Source of the DNA: Balneolaceae bacterium UBA1514
GTDB lineage: Bacteria > Bacteroidota > Rhodothermia > Balneolales > Balneolaceae
Direction: 5' to 3'
NCBI GenBank assembly: GCA_002323515.1
Contig: DCQQ01000010.1
Location: 1 to 42,556 of the forward strand
DNA length: 42,556 bases
Shown here: positions 8,217 to 17,618 of the stretch, one piece after another
How positions within the stretch are numbered: position 1 is the first letter of the stretch
Layout of the letters: the number at the start of each line of letters is the position of its first letter
Notes under the pieces: generated by a model
Told to the model about the DNA's origin: nothing
Databases searched by the model: none
What the model saw: only the letters and a program-made list of their open reading frames with translations
Made by a program: the position numbers and the translations under genes

Positions 8217-10364
8217 ATGAGTTTTCTGAACCCATTTTTTTTATTGGCACTCCTAGCAGTTGGCTTGCCACTATTGCTGCATCTGCTCAAACTAAGAAAG
8301 GCGAAAAAACTCTCCTTTTCCACGCTGCAATTTTTCAAAGCTCTGGAACAGACCACCCTACGTCGAGTAGAAATAAAACGTTGGTTACTGCTTTTACTTA
8401 GAATGCTCGCATTAGCTTGTTTAGCCATGGTTTTGGCTCGACCTTTTTTACCCCCAAACAGTTTTGGATTAGCTAATCAAAACGCATCATTTGTTCATGC
8501 AATCCTTATTGACAACTCCTCTTCGATGAGTCGAATAGGTCTGCAAGGACCACTACTAGAGCAAGCTCAGGCAGTGGCCTTACAAATGATTGACAACGGA
8601 CGAGAAAGGGATCGATTTGTGCTTCAAAACACTTCTGGAACCGCTTTATTCAATCAGATATCGGAGTCGGCCACTGCTCGAGCACGCGCACAAGAAATAA
8701 CCATTCAACAGGGCGGTGATTATCTTATTAAACGATACACCGAATTAGTCGAACTCATTCAAAATGCTCCTTATGCCCAGAAAAACATCTATTTAATAAC
8801 AGATGGTCAAGTAAACAGCCTGGCTCCATTAGTGGATTACCTAACTCAGTCGAAGGATAGTGCTGAGGTCAATCAAGCCTTCCGCCCGCCCCTGCCCACC
8901 ACCATCATTGCGCTCAAGGATACTGATGTCCAAAACACCTATGTTTCGAATGTTGAGCTCTCTTCAAACCTTGTGGGCATAAACTCCCCATCGGAAGTCT
9001 TTGTAGAGGTCCATAATGCCGGCTCCATTCCCATTGCCAATCAATTTTTATCCCTTAAATTCAACGATCAACAAGTAGGGCAGTATACTCTAAGCCTAGG
9101 GGCAGACGAGAAAAGTATACTTAGTTTTGAAATAGTTCCCAGTTCCACAGGATCTAATACAGGGTTACTACGTTTAGAAGGGGATGAATTTAGCATTGAC
9201 AACGAACGAGCGATATCCCTATTTGTTCCCGATCAAAGGAATATTCTTTGGCTAGAAGAGGCCGCTACGTCTTTAAGGCCAAGATCTCCTCTTGAATTGG
9301 TTATTCAAACCTTATCGAATCCCCAAAATCCAAGTTCAAGCGCACTAAATATTACCAAGAGAACCCTGAATAGCTGGGATGAGCAAGAACTTGACGAGTT
9401 CGATGCGGTACTCATTCATGGACTCAACCAAATTCCTGATGGGTTAATTAACAGCCTTTTATCCTGGGTCCAAAACGGTCATGGTCTTTGGGTTATTCCT
9501 AGTTCAACAAGTCAATTAACAAGTTATAACCGACTGCTATCATCATTTAATGCCGGACAGTTTGTGGGTCAAATTGGAAACTATGGTAGTTACGAAGCAC
9601 CAACCAATGCCGATCAAATCATAGAGAATCATCCATTATTTGACGGTCTTTTTGAACGAGAAGAGCGTGAAGAATTAGAAATAGATCCCATTTCAATCTA
9701 TTATCAATTCCGTCATAATGCTTCTGATTCAGATGGTGGGTATAATTTAATCCGAAACAGTTTTGGAGACCCACTATTATTTAGCAAAGCCTTCGGCAAC
9801 GGGCAATTATTGATCTCTAGCATAGGCTATGATGCTGGATTCTCCAACATTCAATTAAAACCTATATTCCCACCATTACTCTATCGAGCACTTGTTTTCA
9901 TAAGTTCGAGTCAACAGGGTGGCTTAGAAGAACATGAGTTAGGTAACACCCTAGAAATAGAAGAAGAGCGAAGTATGACAGATGCCCGTTTTGTGCAGGG
10001 TGAAAAAACTTGGGCTGCAAGAGAGCAACAAAGCAGCTCTGGGCTTCGTTTTAGTGCTGATGATGAAGAGTGGGAACCCGGATGGATTCAATTAAAAAAT
10101 GATACTCAGCAACGAAGTATTGCTTTACTATCACCTGTTAGTGAATCTATTTTTACAACCTATGATGAGCAAACTTGGGAAACAAGAATCTCGGATAGTC
10201 CTTATCTTAGCTTAGAAGAGCTTAGTGGTGAACAACTACGTGCTGAGATACAAGCCATTAGTTTTGGACGAGAAATATGGGCTTGGTTTTTATTGGCCGG
10301 CCTCTTCTTTCTACTCTTGGAAAACTTGGTAAGTGTATTTTATACTCCGCAACAATATGAATGA
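8217..10364 (+). CDS. BatA-domain / VWA-domain membrane protein
   Basis: A 715-residue membrane protein of the BatA N-terminal type widespread in Bacteroidota. The N-terminus has the diagnostic pair of hydrophobic segments (about residues 3-24 and 57-79) separated by a basic loop containing HLLKLRKAKKLSF. A von Willebrand A domain follows, with the metal-ion-dependent adhesion site DNSSS at residues 99-103. A middle region resembles the glutamine-amidotransferase-like fold often seen in these proteins (IHGLNQIPDG). A last transmembrane helix lies near residues 687-711. Unlike the aerotolerance Bat operon, it has no neighbouring MoxR ATPase or BatB/C/D, so it is probably the stand-alone version. 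The next gene starts inside its stop region. Molecular role is unknown. Confidence 0.85.
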   Translation: MSFLNPFFLLALLAVGLPLLLHLLKLRKAKKLSFSTLQFFKALEQTTLRRVEIKRWLLLLLRMLALACLAMVLARPFLPPNSFGLANQNASFVHAILIDNSSSMSRIGLQGPLLEQAQAVALQMIDNGRERDRFVLQNTSGTALFNQISESATARARAQEITIQQGGDYLIKRYTELVELIQNAPYAQKNIYLITDGQVNSLAPLVDYLTQSKDSAEVNQAFRPPLPTTIIALKDTDVQNTYVSNVELSSNLVGINSPSEVFVEVHNAGSIPIANQFLSLKFNDQQVGQYTLSLGADEKSILSFEIVPSSTGSNTGLLRLEGDEFSIDNERAISLFVPDQRNILWLEEAATSLRPRSPLELVIQTLSNPQNPSSSALNITKRTLNSWDEQELDEFDAVLIHGLNQIPDGLINSLLSWVQNGHGLWVIPSSTSQLTSYNRLLSSFNAGQFVGQIGNYGSYEAPTNADQIIENHPLFDGLFEREEREELEIDPISIYYQFRHNASDSDGGYNLIRNSFGDPLLFSKAFGNGQLLISSIGYDAGFSNIQLKPIFPPLLYRALVFISSSQQGGLEEHELGNTLEIEEERSMTDARFVQGEKTWAAREQQSSSGLRFSADDEEWEPGWIQLKNDTQQRSIALLSPVSESIFTTYDEQTWETRISDSPYLSLEELSGEQLRAEIQAISFGREIWAWFLLAGLFFLLLENLVSVFYTPQQYE

Positions 10365-10941
10365 GTTTTTAGTCTATTTTTTTTCTGGTTTATTGGTGGT
10401 GTTTTCACTCGCATCTACGCTGATGGCGGGGTATTCACTCAGTAATAAATTTCGGCTACGTGGGGTTCGCTTACACTGGCGTGCAGGTAAACTTATGGGA
10501 TACCCTCTCTTTGCCACCGTATTTTTAGTACTCATAGGGTTACTTTCGATGGTATCGATATTTATACACCAAGACACTCTACACTATCCTATATTTTTAG
10601 GCTATTTTTGGATGGGTTCCATGTGGTTTATCTCTAGTTACCTTAGTTCCAAACATTACATTACCGACCATGGAATCGTAAAAAACATTAACGATCCGGC
10701 CCAGACCATTCCATGGTATCACATTGTAGATTATGTAGAACATCCAACCAGTAAAGGCATGCAGTACATGTTTTCCTATGCCCAACCCAATACGCAAGAA
10801 CAAGAACACTTCAACCAACTGCGTATTGAAGTCCCTCATTCACATACTCAGGCATTTAATAAAATTATTTCCATTAAGTTGCATTTAAAGCTGGATGAAA
10901 CAGAATTACCAAAAATTAATTGGAAGAATCTTCAATCATAG
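10357..10941 (+). CDS. Small membrane protein with PH-like C-terminal domain
   Basis: A 194-residue protein with three predicted transmembrane segments (about residues 5-25, 45-70 and 75-97) followed by a soluble domain that looks like a bacterial PH domain (HYITDHGIVKNIN, IPWYHIVDYVE). I chose ATG at 10357, which overlaps the stop of the BatA-type gene by eight bases; an upstream in-frame ATG at 10333 would add residues coded inside that gene and is less likely. The overlap argues for translational coupling and a shared job with the BatA protein. I do not recognise a named family beyond the PH-like pattern, and that pattern is a by-eye judgement. Confidence 0.7.
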   Translation: MNEFLVYFFSGLLVVFSLASTLMAGYSLSNKFRLRGVRLHWRAGKLMGYPLFATVFLVLIGLLSMVSIFIHQDTLHYPIFLGYFWMGSMWFISSYLSSKHYITDHGIVKNINDPAQTIPWYHIVDYVEHPTSKGMQYMFSYAQPNTQEQEHFNQLRIEVPHSHTQAFNKIISIKLHLKLDETELPKINWKNLQS

Positions 10942-10987
10942 ATTCATCTAATGTCTTTAATATCCATTTTAGCTCAAAAGGAATCGA

Positions 10988-12277
10988 TTGCTAGACGACG
11001 TAAAAAACTCTGATATTGATAAAGAAAAAGTACTTTTAGTTGGTATTTATGGGCTCAGCTCGGAAAAATTTCAGGCAGAGGAATATCTCGAGGAACTGGC
11101 CTTACTAACCGACACTGCTGGTGGCATTCCTGTAGCTAAGGTGCTCCAGCAGCGTAACAGACCGGATGTTAGCAGCTACGTGGGTAAAGGTAAACTGACC
11201 GAATTAAAGGGCCAAATGAGTGCTCTGGGAGCAAAAACAATTATCTTTGATGATGATCTAAGTCCAACACAGATTAGGAATGTTGAAAAAGTTACCTACG
11301 CTAAAGTGTTAGATCGTAGTGCTCTCATTTTAGATATTTTTGCATCAAGAGCGCAAACAGCAGCAGCCAAAACACAAGTAGAGCTAGCCCAATTACAATA
11401 TCTATTACCTCGACTAACCCGTTATTGGACTCACCTTTCTCGTCAAAGTGGGGGTATTGGAACCAAAGGCCCTGGTGAAACTCAGATAGAAACTGATCGC
11501 CGGATTATTGGTCAACGAATTGGAGTTCTTAAATCCAAATTAGAAAAACTCGACAAACAGCGCACCACTCAGCGTAAAAGCAGAGATCAAATGACGCGTG
11601 TATCCTTAGTAGGCTATACTAACGCTGGCAAATCAACCCTTATAAATGCCTTGACAGACAGTGGCGTTTTTGCCGAAAATAGACTCTTTGCAACCCTTGA
11701 TTCCACTGTACGAAGACACCAGCTTAGGACTCACGAGATCCTTCTTTCCGACACTGTAGGTTTCATTCGAAAGCTCCCTCACCATCTCGTTCAGAGCTTC
11801 AAATCAACCTTAGACGAAGTACGAGAAGCTGACCTACTTATCCATCTGGTTGATGGAAGCTCGACCATGGTTCATGAATACATAGAGGTAGTACAACAAA
11901 CGCTTAAGGAGCTAAAATCGAATAATAAACAGACTCTCCTAGTATTTAATAAAGTAGACCGCATGGATGATGAACAATACGAAATGCTCCGGGGTGAGTA
12001 TCCAAATGCATTGTATATTTCAGCCATTCGGGGAATCGGACTCAGTGAACTTGAAGAGGCCATTGAACAAGAAATTGAATCCAATTACATACAGATAGAT
12101 CTCGATATCCCCATTCAAGCCTACAAAGCAGTTGCTTTTATCCATGAACATGCCCATGTAGAAAACGAAAAATACACCGGCGAATTTGTTCACATAACCT
12201 GTAGAATTGACGAAAAAGATTTCAAGCAATTATCCAATATGTTGAATACTATAGAGTATAGCATCGGAACCCGATAA
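10988..12277 (+). CDS. hflX: GTPase HflX
   Basis: Ribosome-associated GTPase that splits stalled or hibernating 70S particles. The 429 residues show the HflX N-terminal domain (SSYVGKGKL, DDDLSPTQIRN), the conserved linker SGGIGTKGPGETQIETDRR near residues 154-172, then the G domain: P-loop GYTNAGKST at 209-217, DTVGFIRKLP as G3 and NKVD as G4. The coding frame opens with TTG at 10988, with AAAAGGAAT just upstream acting as a ribosome-binding site; no in-frame ATG exists near it, so a TTG start is well supported. It follows the small membrane protein gene after 46 bases. Confidence 0.96.
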   Translation: MLDDVKNSDIDKEKVLLVGIYGLSSEKFQAEEYLEELALLTDTAGGIPVAKVLQQRNRPDVSSYVGKGKLTELKGQMSALGAKTIIFDDDLSPTQIRNVEKVTYAKVLDRSALILDIFASRAQTAAAKTQVELAQLQYLLPRLTRYWTHLSRQSGGIGTKGPGETQIETDRRIIGQRIGVLKSKLEKLDKQRTTQRKSRDQMTRVSLVGYTNAGKSTLINALTDSGVFAENRLFATLDSTVRRHQLRTHEILLSDTVGFIRKLPHHLVQSFKSTLDEVREADLLIHLVDGSSTMVHEYIEVVQQTLKELKSNNKQTLLVFNKVDRMDDEQYEMLRGEYPNALYISAIRGIGLSELEEAIEQEIESNYIQIDLDIPIQAYKAVAFIHEHAHVENEKYTGEFVHITCRIDEKDFKQLSNMLNTIEYSIGTR

Positions 12278-12324
12278 TAATCTAGGTACATTCATTCCCT
12301 CTATTGCAGAAATTATTGTAGATA

Positions 12325-13005
12325 ATGACCGTTTTAGTAGAACAACATATTTCAGGATTAGAGTTAAACGCCAGCTTTGCCGAAGCCAAGACCTGGGTTG
12401 AGCACACTCAAATGGACTCCCTCATTATTACCAGTGAGGGCCGGTTAATTGGACTGTTGGATGCACAATTCTTATTTGATATAAGTTTTGGTCAAGAGTT
12501 TAACTGTTTGGAAGACTACATCAATGCCTATCCCGAAGAAATTGAAAAAGGCACTTATATTCGTTTGCATGATCATATATTCAGCGCAGCTGAAGCCTTT
12601 AGCTACGAACTAAATGATCACCTGCCTGTAGTTGACCATGACCATAATTATGTGGGTATTCGCACGCGCAACGATGTATTAGAAGAGTTATGCGACCTTT
12701 TAAACATGAGCCAAAAAGGAACGGTAATCGATGTACTCCTTCCTTCCGATGAACCCCTTATTAGTGAAATTATTCGTTTGGTAGAAACCGAAGGTATACA
12801 TGTTCAAACCATAACGGTACAACAGCCCAACCTAGAAGAAGAGCATCGTAAGTTGACGATAAAATTTGACAGTGAAGAGGTTTCTAATGCCATCTCCACT
12901 TTAGAGCGATTTGGATATACCGTATACACTCCCCACAGAGATTTGCAGAGAGACATAGATTTTCATGAACGAGCCAATGAACTCATTCTCCTTTTGGACC
13001 TTTAA
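12325..13005 (+). CDS. CBS-domain protein with ACT-like C-terminus
   Basis: A 226-residue cytoplasmic protein with two CBS motifs in the first 130 residues (DSLIITSEGRLIGLLDA; LPVVDHDHNYVGIRTRNDVL), which usually bind adenine nucleotides, followed by an ACT-like alpha/beta segment (about residues 140-205). No enzyme domain is attached, so it is probably a small nucleotide-sensing regulator. Its 3' end overlaps the TPR gene start by about 40 bases, which suggests one transcript with it. The partner it regulates is not evident. Confidence 0.8.
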   Translation: MTVLVEQHISGLELNASFAEAKTWVEHTQMDSLIITSEGRLIGLLDAQFLFDISFGQEFNCLEDYINAYPEEIEKGTYIRLHDHIFSAAEAFSYELNDHLPVVDHDHNYVGIRTRNDVLEELCDLLNMSQKGTVIDVLLPSDEPLISEIIRLVETEGIHVQTITVQQPNLEEEHRKLTIKFDSEEVSNAISTLERFGYTVYTPHRDLQRDIDFHERANELILLLDL

Positions 13006-16000
13006 ATTTTCAAAGCAGAAGGTCTTGGCACCCTCAACTAAGCATAAGGTAGCCGTTACCAAACAATCCGTTTTGGATACGTCTAAGAGACCCCTGTATC
13101 CATTCCTCGTGTTGGCACTATACGTACTTATCGCCCCTTTGAACAACCCTTTAGCCCAAGCGCAAAGCCTTCCCACCCCAGAGATTCAAAAAATCTTTCA
13201 GGCCGTTGAGGCTTACGAAGAAGGGCGGTTTGAAAAGGCCTCCGAACAACTTCAACGCCTTAAGGAAGTTTCGGCTACAGGATCCAGTTTGGCGGCTAAA
13301 ATAGACTATTATTGGACACGGAGTCAAGTGGCCCTAGATTCAGCCAACATAGAGCCTTTTTTTGAAGACTATATGATAAAGTATCCCGGGAGTATTGAGT
13401 CCGGCACCTTACTCATTGAACTCGGGCACAGGAAGGTGCGTTTGGGTGAGCAATATGAAGCGGCTCAATACTACCAAGACGCGCTGGACTCTGGCTTAGA
13501 TTCCAACACAGCAGCTCAAGTGTACTATTGGAAAGCAGAAGCCTTGGCAGAAGCGGCTGATTTCAACAGCTCCCGAAATGAATTTTTGTTATTGGCCAAC
13601 ACTTTTCCATCATCGGATTGGGCAGCAAAAGCCTTGTATGCTCGAGGACGTTTATTTTTGTCCGAAAATCGATACGACTCAACCTCATCTGCATTTGAAT
13701 TACTCAAAGAACGCTACCCAAATGACCCCGTTACCCGTGGGGTGGGAACCGCTCTGGGTGAGTCATACTATCAACAAGGACGTTACCAAGAAGCTATTGA
13801 AGCGCTCGATGCCCAAATGATTTTTCTCGATGATGCATCCATCATCAAGGCCTTATTTTTGATGGCCGAAGCTCATAACTATTTAGGCAATTATGATGAA
13901 GCCATTAAGGATTATTTACGCTATCTAAATCTTACCAAAGGGACCGATAGAGAAGCTCCAGCCCATTACGGTTTAGGCTGGTTATATCATCGCCAAGGTA
14001 TTTATCATTGGGCCGCCCAATCCTTTGAAAAGGCTATTGTTGGAGATGATCTTCAATCCCGAAAGGCGTTATACTACGAAGCAATAAACCATAAGCTCTC
14101 TGGGAATTTTCAACGAGCAATGGATACCTTCAAAGAATTTGGTAATCGATACAAAGAAGGGATTTGGGTAGAGGAAGCCTATTATGAGTGGGGAATTTCG
14201 GCATTTGAAGCAGGTGATTATGATGGGGCTATTACCATTTTACTCAATCTCATACGCCAACAAGATAGTCTGAGTAATGGTACTCAGGTTTATACGCTAC
14301 TTGGTGAGATATTTTATGCCAATAACGAATATACCTCAGCTATCACTGCCTTTGAACAAGCTGAAACGATGGGAGATGTAGATCCCAACTTACGACGACA
14401 AGCCCAATTTCAGAAAGCCTGGATACTTCATCGAAATCAAGCCTTTGAGCAAGCCCAACCCCTCTTTGAAAGCGTTTACGCAGAAGCCCCAAACTCTAAA
14501 TTGGGTGCTGAGGCACTATTTTGGAGTGCCGATAGCTACTATAAATTGAATCAATTTGCTGAGGCATCTAGTCGGTTTAAGACGTTTACTGAGTTTTTTC
14601 CCACCCATGAAATGATGGGTGCTGCCCTCTATTCTTTAGGTTGGTGCTACTTCAAATTAGGGGATTTTGAAGCGGCTGTTGGCCCATTAGAATCCTTTTT
14701 GGAAGAGTATAAAGCACCTCCTATCGCCCTTTTTCCTTACGATACCGATACACAACTTCGCATTGGTGACGCCTACTATGCCCTTGGACAATATCGAAAA
14801 TCTATCGAATTCTATAACAAAGCAATCGGTGCCGAACCCGGTGGCGACTATGCTATGTTTCAGGTAGCGAACTCTTACTACAGAGCCAACAGAACCTTTG
14901 AGGCAGTGAGCACCTTTCGCCGCTTACTCCGTATCTATCCATTCAGTAAACTACGTGAACAAGCCCAGTATAACGTAGCCTATATTTACATGATAACTGG
15001 TAATAACGAACAAGCTATAGAAGAGTTTGAAGCGGTCATTAACCGCTATCCAGGAACAGAGTGGGCAGCGAGGGCTCAGTACAATATTGGGGATGCCCAC
15101 TACAATGCTGGTGAGTATGAACGAGCAGTGGGTGCGTACCAACAGGTGCTCTATCGATATCCACGTAGTTCATACATTATTCAAGCCATCAACGGTATAC
15201 AATACGCGCAACTATCGTCAGGTAAAATGGATAGTTCTTCGGTCATTTTAGAAGAATTTCTGGGTGATAATCCCCAGAGTAGTACAGCTGATCGCCTACG
15301 ATTCCGTCAAGCTGAAAATACGTTCCAGAGTGGTGATTATCCCTCGGCTATTAGAGAATTCAGGCAGTACCTTCGGGTGACAAATTCCGACCAGTTGGCG
15401 CCCCAAGCTTATACCAATTTGGGAGAATCATACAAACAAATAGGCGAACAAAGCAAGGCGATAGAAGCATACGAACAGATTTTAAGTGACTTCTCTAGGT
15501 CTAACCAGGCCCCTAATGCCCTGACATCTCTGGGTTTATTATATTTTGAACAAGGTGACTACGAAGCTTCTAATGAATATTTTAAGCGCCTTCTATCGAT
15601 AAGCAATCGCTATGAACAGGAAGCCTATGTAGGAATGGGGAACGCACAGTTAGGGCTATCAAATTTTAACATCGCCCGAGAGCAATTTGAATTTGCCCTT
15701 CGAGTTAATTCAAATAATGCCAATGCCCAATTGGGTTTGGCAAAAGTTGCTTTAGGACAATCCAACTTTAGCGAAGCTCGTGAAATACTCTTCCCTATTG
15801 CTGATCGTAATACCACTGAATTAGGTACTGAATCGCAGTATTTACTGGGGATACTAAGTAAAATGGAAGGAAATAGTACGGTAGCCTTAGAAGAGTTTGC
15901 AAAAGTAAAGGTGCTATTCGAGGCCTTTGATGAATGGGTAGCAGCTGCTTTGTTGGAGGCTGCCCAAATCCACCTAAGCTTGGGTAATACAGGAGAAGCC

Positions 16001-16090
16001 TCCGGAATGCTCAACGAAATTATCGAACGGTACCCTGATACTCCTGCGGGTCCAGCTGCACGCATACTTATTGAACAACAAAATCTTTAG
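12965..16090 (+). CDS. Exported multi-TPR repeat protein
   Basis: A 1041-residue protein made almost entirely of tetratricopeptide repeats, recognised by the repeated pattern of W/L-x2-G/A-x2-Y and A-x3-F/Y with YP at repeat ends, for example AQYNIGDAHYNAGEYERAV. About two dozen repeats are likely. A signal-peptide-like hydrophobic segment lies around residues 45-66, ending in AQAQS, after an unusually long basic N-terminal stretch, so it should be periplasmic and act as a scaffold for protein contacts. ATGs at 12965 and 12977 are both possible starts; both lie inside the CBS-domain gene. The stop is just upstream of aroA. No catalytic domain is visible. Confidence 0.85.
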   Translation: MNEPMNSFSFWTFKFSKQKVLAPSTKHKVAVTKQSVLDTSKRPLYPFLVLALYVLIAPLNNPLAQAQSLPTPEIQKIFQAVEAYEEGRFEKASEQLQRLKEVSATGSSLAAKIDYYWTRSQVALDSANIEPFFEDYMIKYPGSIESGTLLIELGHRKVRLGEQYEAAQYYQDALDSGLDSNTAAQVYYWKAEALAEAADFNSSRNEFLLLANTFPSSDWAAKALYARGRLFLSENRYDSTSSAFELLKERYPNDPVTRGVGTALGESYYQQGRYQEAIEALDAQMIFLDDASIIKALFLMAEAHNYLGNYDEAIKDYLRYLNLTKGTDREAPAHYGLGWLYHRQGIYHWAAQSFEKAIVGDDLQSRKALYYEAINHKLSGNFQRAMDTFKEFGNRYKEGIWVEEAYYEWGISAFEAGDYDGAITILLNLIRQQDSLSNGTQVYTLLGEIFYANNEYTSAITAFEQAETMGDVDPNLRRQAQFQKAWILHRNQAFEQAQPLFESVYAEAPNSKLGAEALFWSADSYYKLNQFAEASSRFKTFTEFFPTHEMMGAALYSLGWCYFKLGDFEAAVGPLESFLEEYKAPPIALFPYDTDTQLRIGDAYYALGQYRKSIEFYNKAIGAEPGGDYAMFQVANSYYRANRTFEAVSTFRRLLRIYPFSKLREQAQYNVAYIYMITGNNEQAIEEFEAVINRYPGTEWAARAQYNIGDAHYNAGEYERAVGAYQQVLYRYPRSSYIIQAINGIQYAQLSSGKMDSSSVILEEFLGDNPQSSTADRLRFRQAENTFQSGDYPSAIREFRQYLRVTNSDQLAPQAYTNLGESYKQIGEQSKAIEAYEQILSDFSRSNQAPNALTSLGLLYFEQGDYEASNEYFKRLLSISNRYEQEAYVGMGNAQLGLSNFNIAREQFEFALRVNSNNANAQLGLAKVALGQSNFSEAREILFPIADRNTTELGTESQYLLGILSKMEGNSTVALEEFAKVKVLFEAFDEWVAAALLEAAQIHLSLGNTGEASGMLNEIIERYPDTPAGPAARILIEQQNL

Positions 16091-16106
16091 TCTTTTTACA
16101 GTATTT

Positions 16107-17399
16107 ATGTCTTCACAATCGGTTGACTCCGCCAAATCCTTGACAGGGACCATTACTCTTTCTCCTGACAAATCTATTGCCCAACGTACCGCCATCTTTT
16201 CACTGCTGCATGATGGGCCTTCTACCATATATAACTATTCACAGGCAAAAGACCCTCAAACTACACTAAAGTGTGTGGAAAATCTTGGCGCTAGAGTAGA
16301 AATAGACGGTGACAAAACAACCATCTATGGAGTTGGGCGTGAAGGGATATCTGCTCTGTCCGATGAACTAGACTGTGGGAATTCAGGTACCGCCATGCGT
16401 CTACTTTCAGGCTTGTTAACCGGAGCAGGCTTATCCATCAAACTCATTGGAGACCCTAGTCTAAGTGGGCGAACAATGACTCGAATTATTACCCCACTAG
16501 AAGAAATGGGGGCTCATATTTTAGCAAGAAATGGTGCTTATGCTCCACTATTCATTAGCCGTGAAGATCCTTTACGTGCCCTAGAATTCACCCTACCTAT
16601 TCCAAGTGCGCAACTGAAATCATGCATTTTGTTGGCTGGTCTTTTTGGAGTGGACGAAAGTTGCGTTATCGAACCTACACCGAGTCGAGACCACACCGAG
16701 CGGTTACTGCAACTCCGAGTGGAAACGGACGACCAAGGAGTTCGTCGTATTTACGCATCTAAAGCACATGAAATACCCGCACAGAATTATCAAATTCCAG
16801 GTGATTACTCAGCCGCAGCATTTTGGTTGGTGGCGGGTTCTATTGTTCCCAATTCAGTTATAACCTTAGCCAATGTTGGACTGAATCCAACCCGTATCGC
16901 ATCTCTGCATATACTTCAAGAAATGGGCGCCGAGGTGAAAATAGTCAAAGATGACTCTGATTTTGCCGAACCCGTCGCCCAACTCACGGTACAAAGCTCA
17001 GAACTTACAGGGGTAGATATTCCCCCTGAGTGGATACCCAACGCTATTGATGAGCTTCCCATACTAGCCGTAGCTATGGCTTTTGCCAATGGAGATTCTC
17101 ACATTCGTGGCGCCGCTGAACTTCGCCACAAGGAAACTGATCGTATTATGGCTATCACTAAATTATTGGACGGCATTGGCGCATCCTATCACGAATACGA
17201 CGATGGGCTCAGTATACATGGAAACCCCAATCTAGCCTTTGATTCTGCATATTTTGAAAGTTTTCATGACCATCGTATCGCTATGGCATCGGCGGTAGCC
17301 GCACTTCGAGGAAATAAAACCTCCACCATTAAAGATGCCGAGGCCGCAGCTGTTTCCTATCCGGAATTTTGGAGTCACTTAGATCTACTGAAGGTCTAA
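16107..17399 (+). CDS. aroA: 3-phosphoshikimate 1-carboxyvinyltransferase (EPSP synthase)
   Basis: Joins shikimate 3-phosphate and phosphoenolpyruvate in the sixth step of the shikimate pathway, giving chorismate for aromatic amino acids. The 430 residues are close to the family norm. Motifs seen: PDKSIAQR near residue 21 (the conserved Lys), GNSGTAMRLLSG, GDYSAAAFW, NAIDELPILAVA, RHKETDRI and DHRIAMA. I chose ATG at 16107, which puts the first beta-strand at the usual distance; the longer in-frame start at 16071 would overlap the TPR gene and add a non-homologous leader. It is 16 bases after the TPR stop, so the genes may be co-transcribed. Confidence 0.95.
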   Translation: MSSQSVDSAKSLTGTITLSPDKSIAQRTAIFSLLHDGPSTIYNYSQAKDPQTTLKCVENLGARVEIDGDKTTIYGVGREGISALSDELDCGNSGTAMRLLSGLLTGAGLSIKLIGDPSLSGRTMTRIITPLEEMGAHILARNGAYAPLFISREDPLRALEFTLPIPSAQLKSCILLAGLFGVDESCVIEPTPSRDHTERLLQLRVETDDQGVRRIYASKAHEIPAQNYQIPGDYSAAAFWLVAGSIVPNSVITLANVGLNPTRIASLHILQEMGAEVKIVKDDSDFAEPVAQLTVQSSELTGVDIPPEWIPNAIDELPILAVAMAFANGDSHIRGAAELRHKETDRIMAITKLLDGIGASYHEYDDGLSIHGNPNLAFDSAYFESFHDHRIAMASAVAALRGNKTSTIKDAEAAAVSYPEFWSHLDLLKV

Positions 17400-17415
17400 T
17401 GATTTAACCTCTGCA

Positions 17416-17454
17416 ACTAAGTTTTTTTGTGGCTTTGGCCCTGACTTACTTAGT
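17416..17454 (+). terminator. Possible terminator after aroA
   Basis: An inverted repeat ACTAAGT / ACTTAGT with a 25-base loop that itself contains GGC-TTTG-GCC lies 17 bases after the aroA stop and is followed by GTTGTTTTTTATTT. The stem is only seven pairs and AT-rich, so this is a tentative call. Confidence 0.35.
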
Positions 17455-17521
17455 GTTGTTTTTTATTTATCTCTTTTTCGTTGCCTGATTGAGACATTAG
17501 CATAGCTTCTTTTGCAATATC

Positions 17522-17538
17522 TGACATTTCGTCGGTCA
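17522..17538. promoter_or_regulatory. Weak inverted repeat upstream of hsp20
   Basis: TGAC-N9-GTCA, extending imperfectly to 6 of 9 matching positions per arm, lies about 80 bases before the hsp20 start. The nine-base spacer matches that of the HrcA operator CIRCE, but the arm sequences do not match TTAGCACTC, so any heat-shock operator role is speculative. Confidence 0.2.
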
Positions 17539-17618
17539 ATTAGGCAGATTCCCATTACTGTTGTGTATTTGGTACGGTCATTGCTTTAAAAACAAGTAAA
17601 TCTATAAAATCAGCTATT

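Noticed and set aside
10951..11013. Short ATG frame of 20 codons between the PH-like gene and hflX
   Set aside because: It overlaps the hflX start out of frame, has no recognisable feature and no supporting ribosome-binding site.
15625..16065. 146-codon minus-strand frame opposite the TPR gene
   Set aside because: Low-complexity shadow of TPR codons (serine/alanine rich), with no independent evidence.
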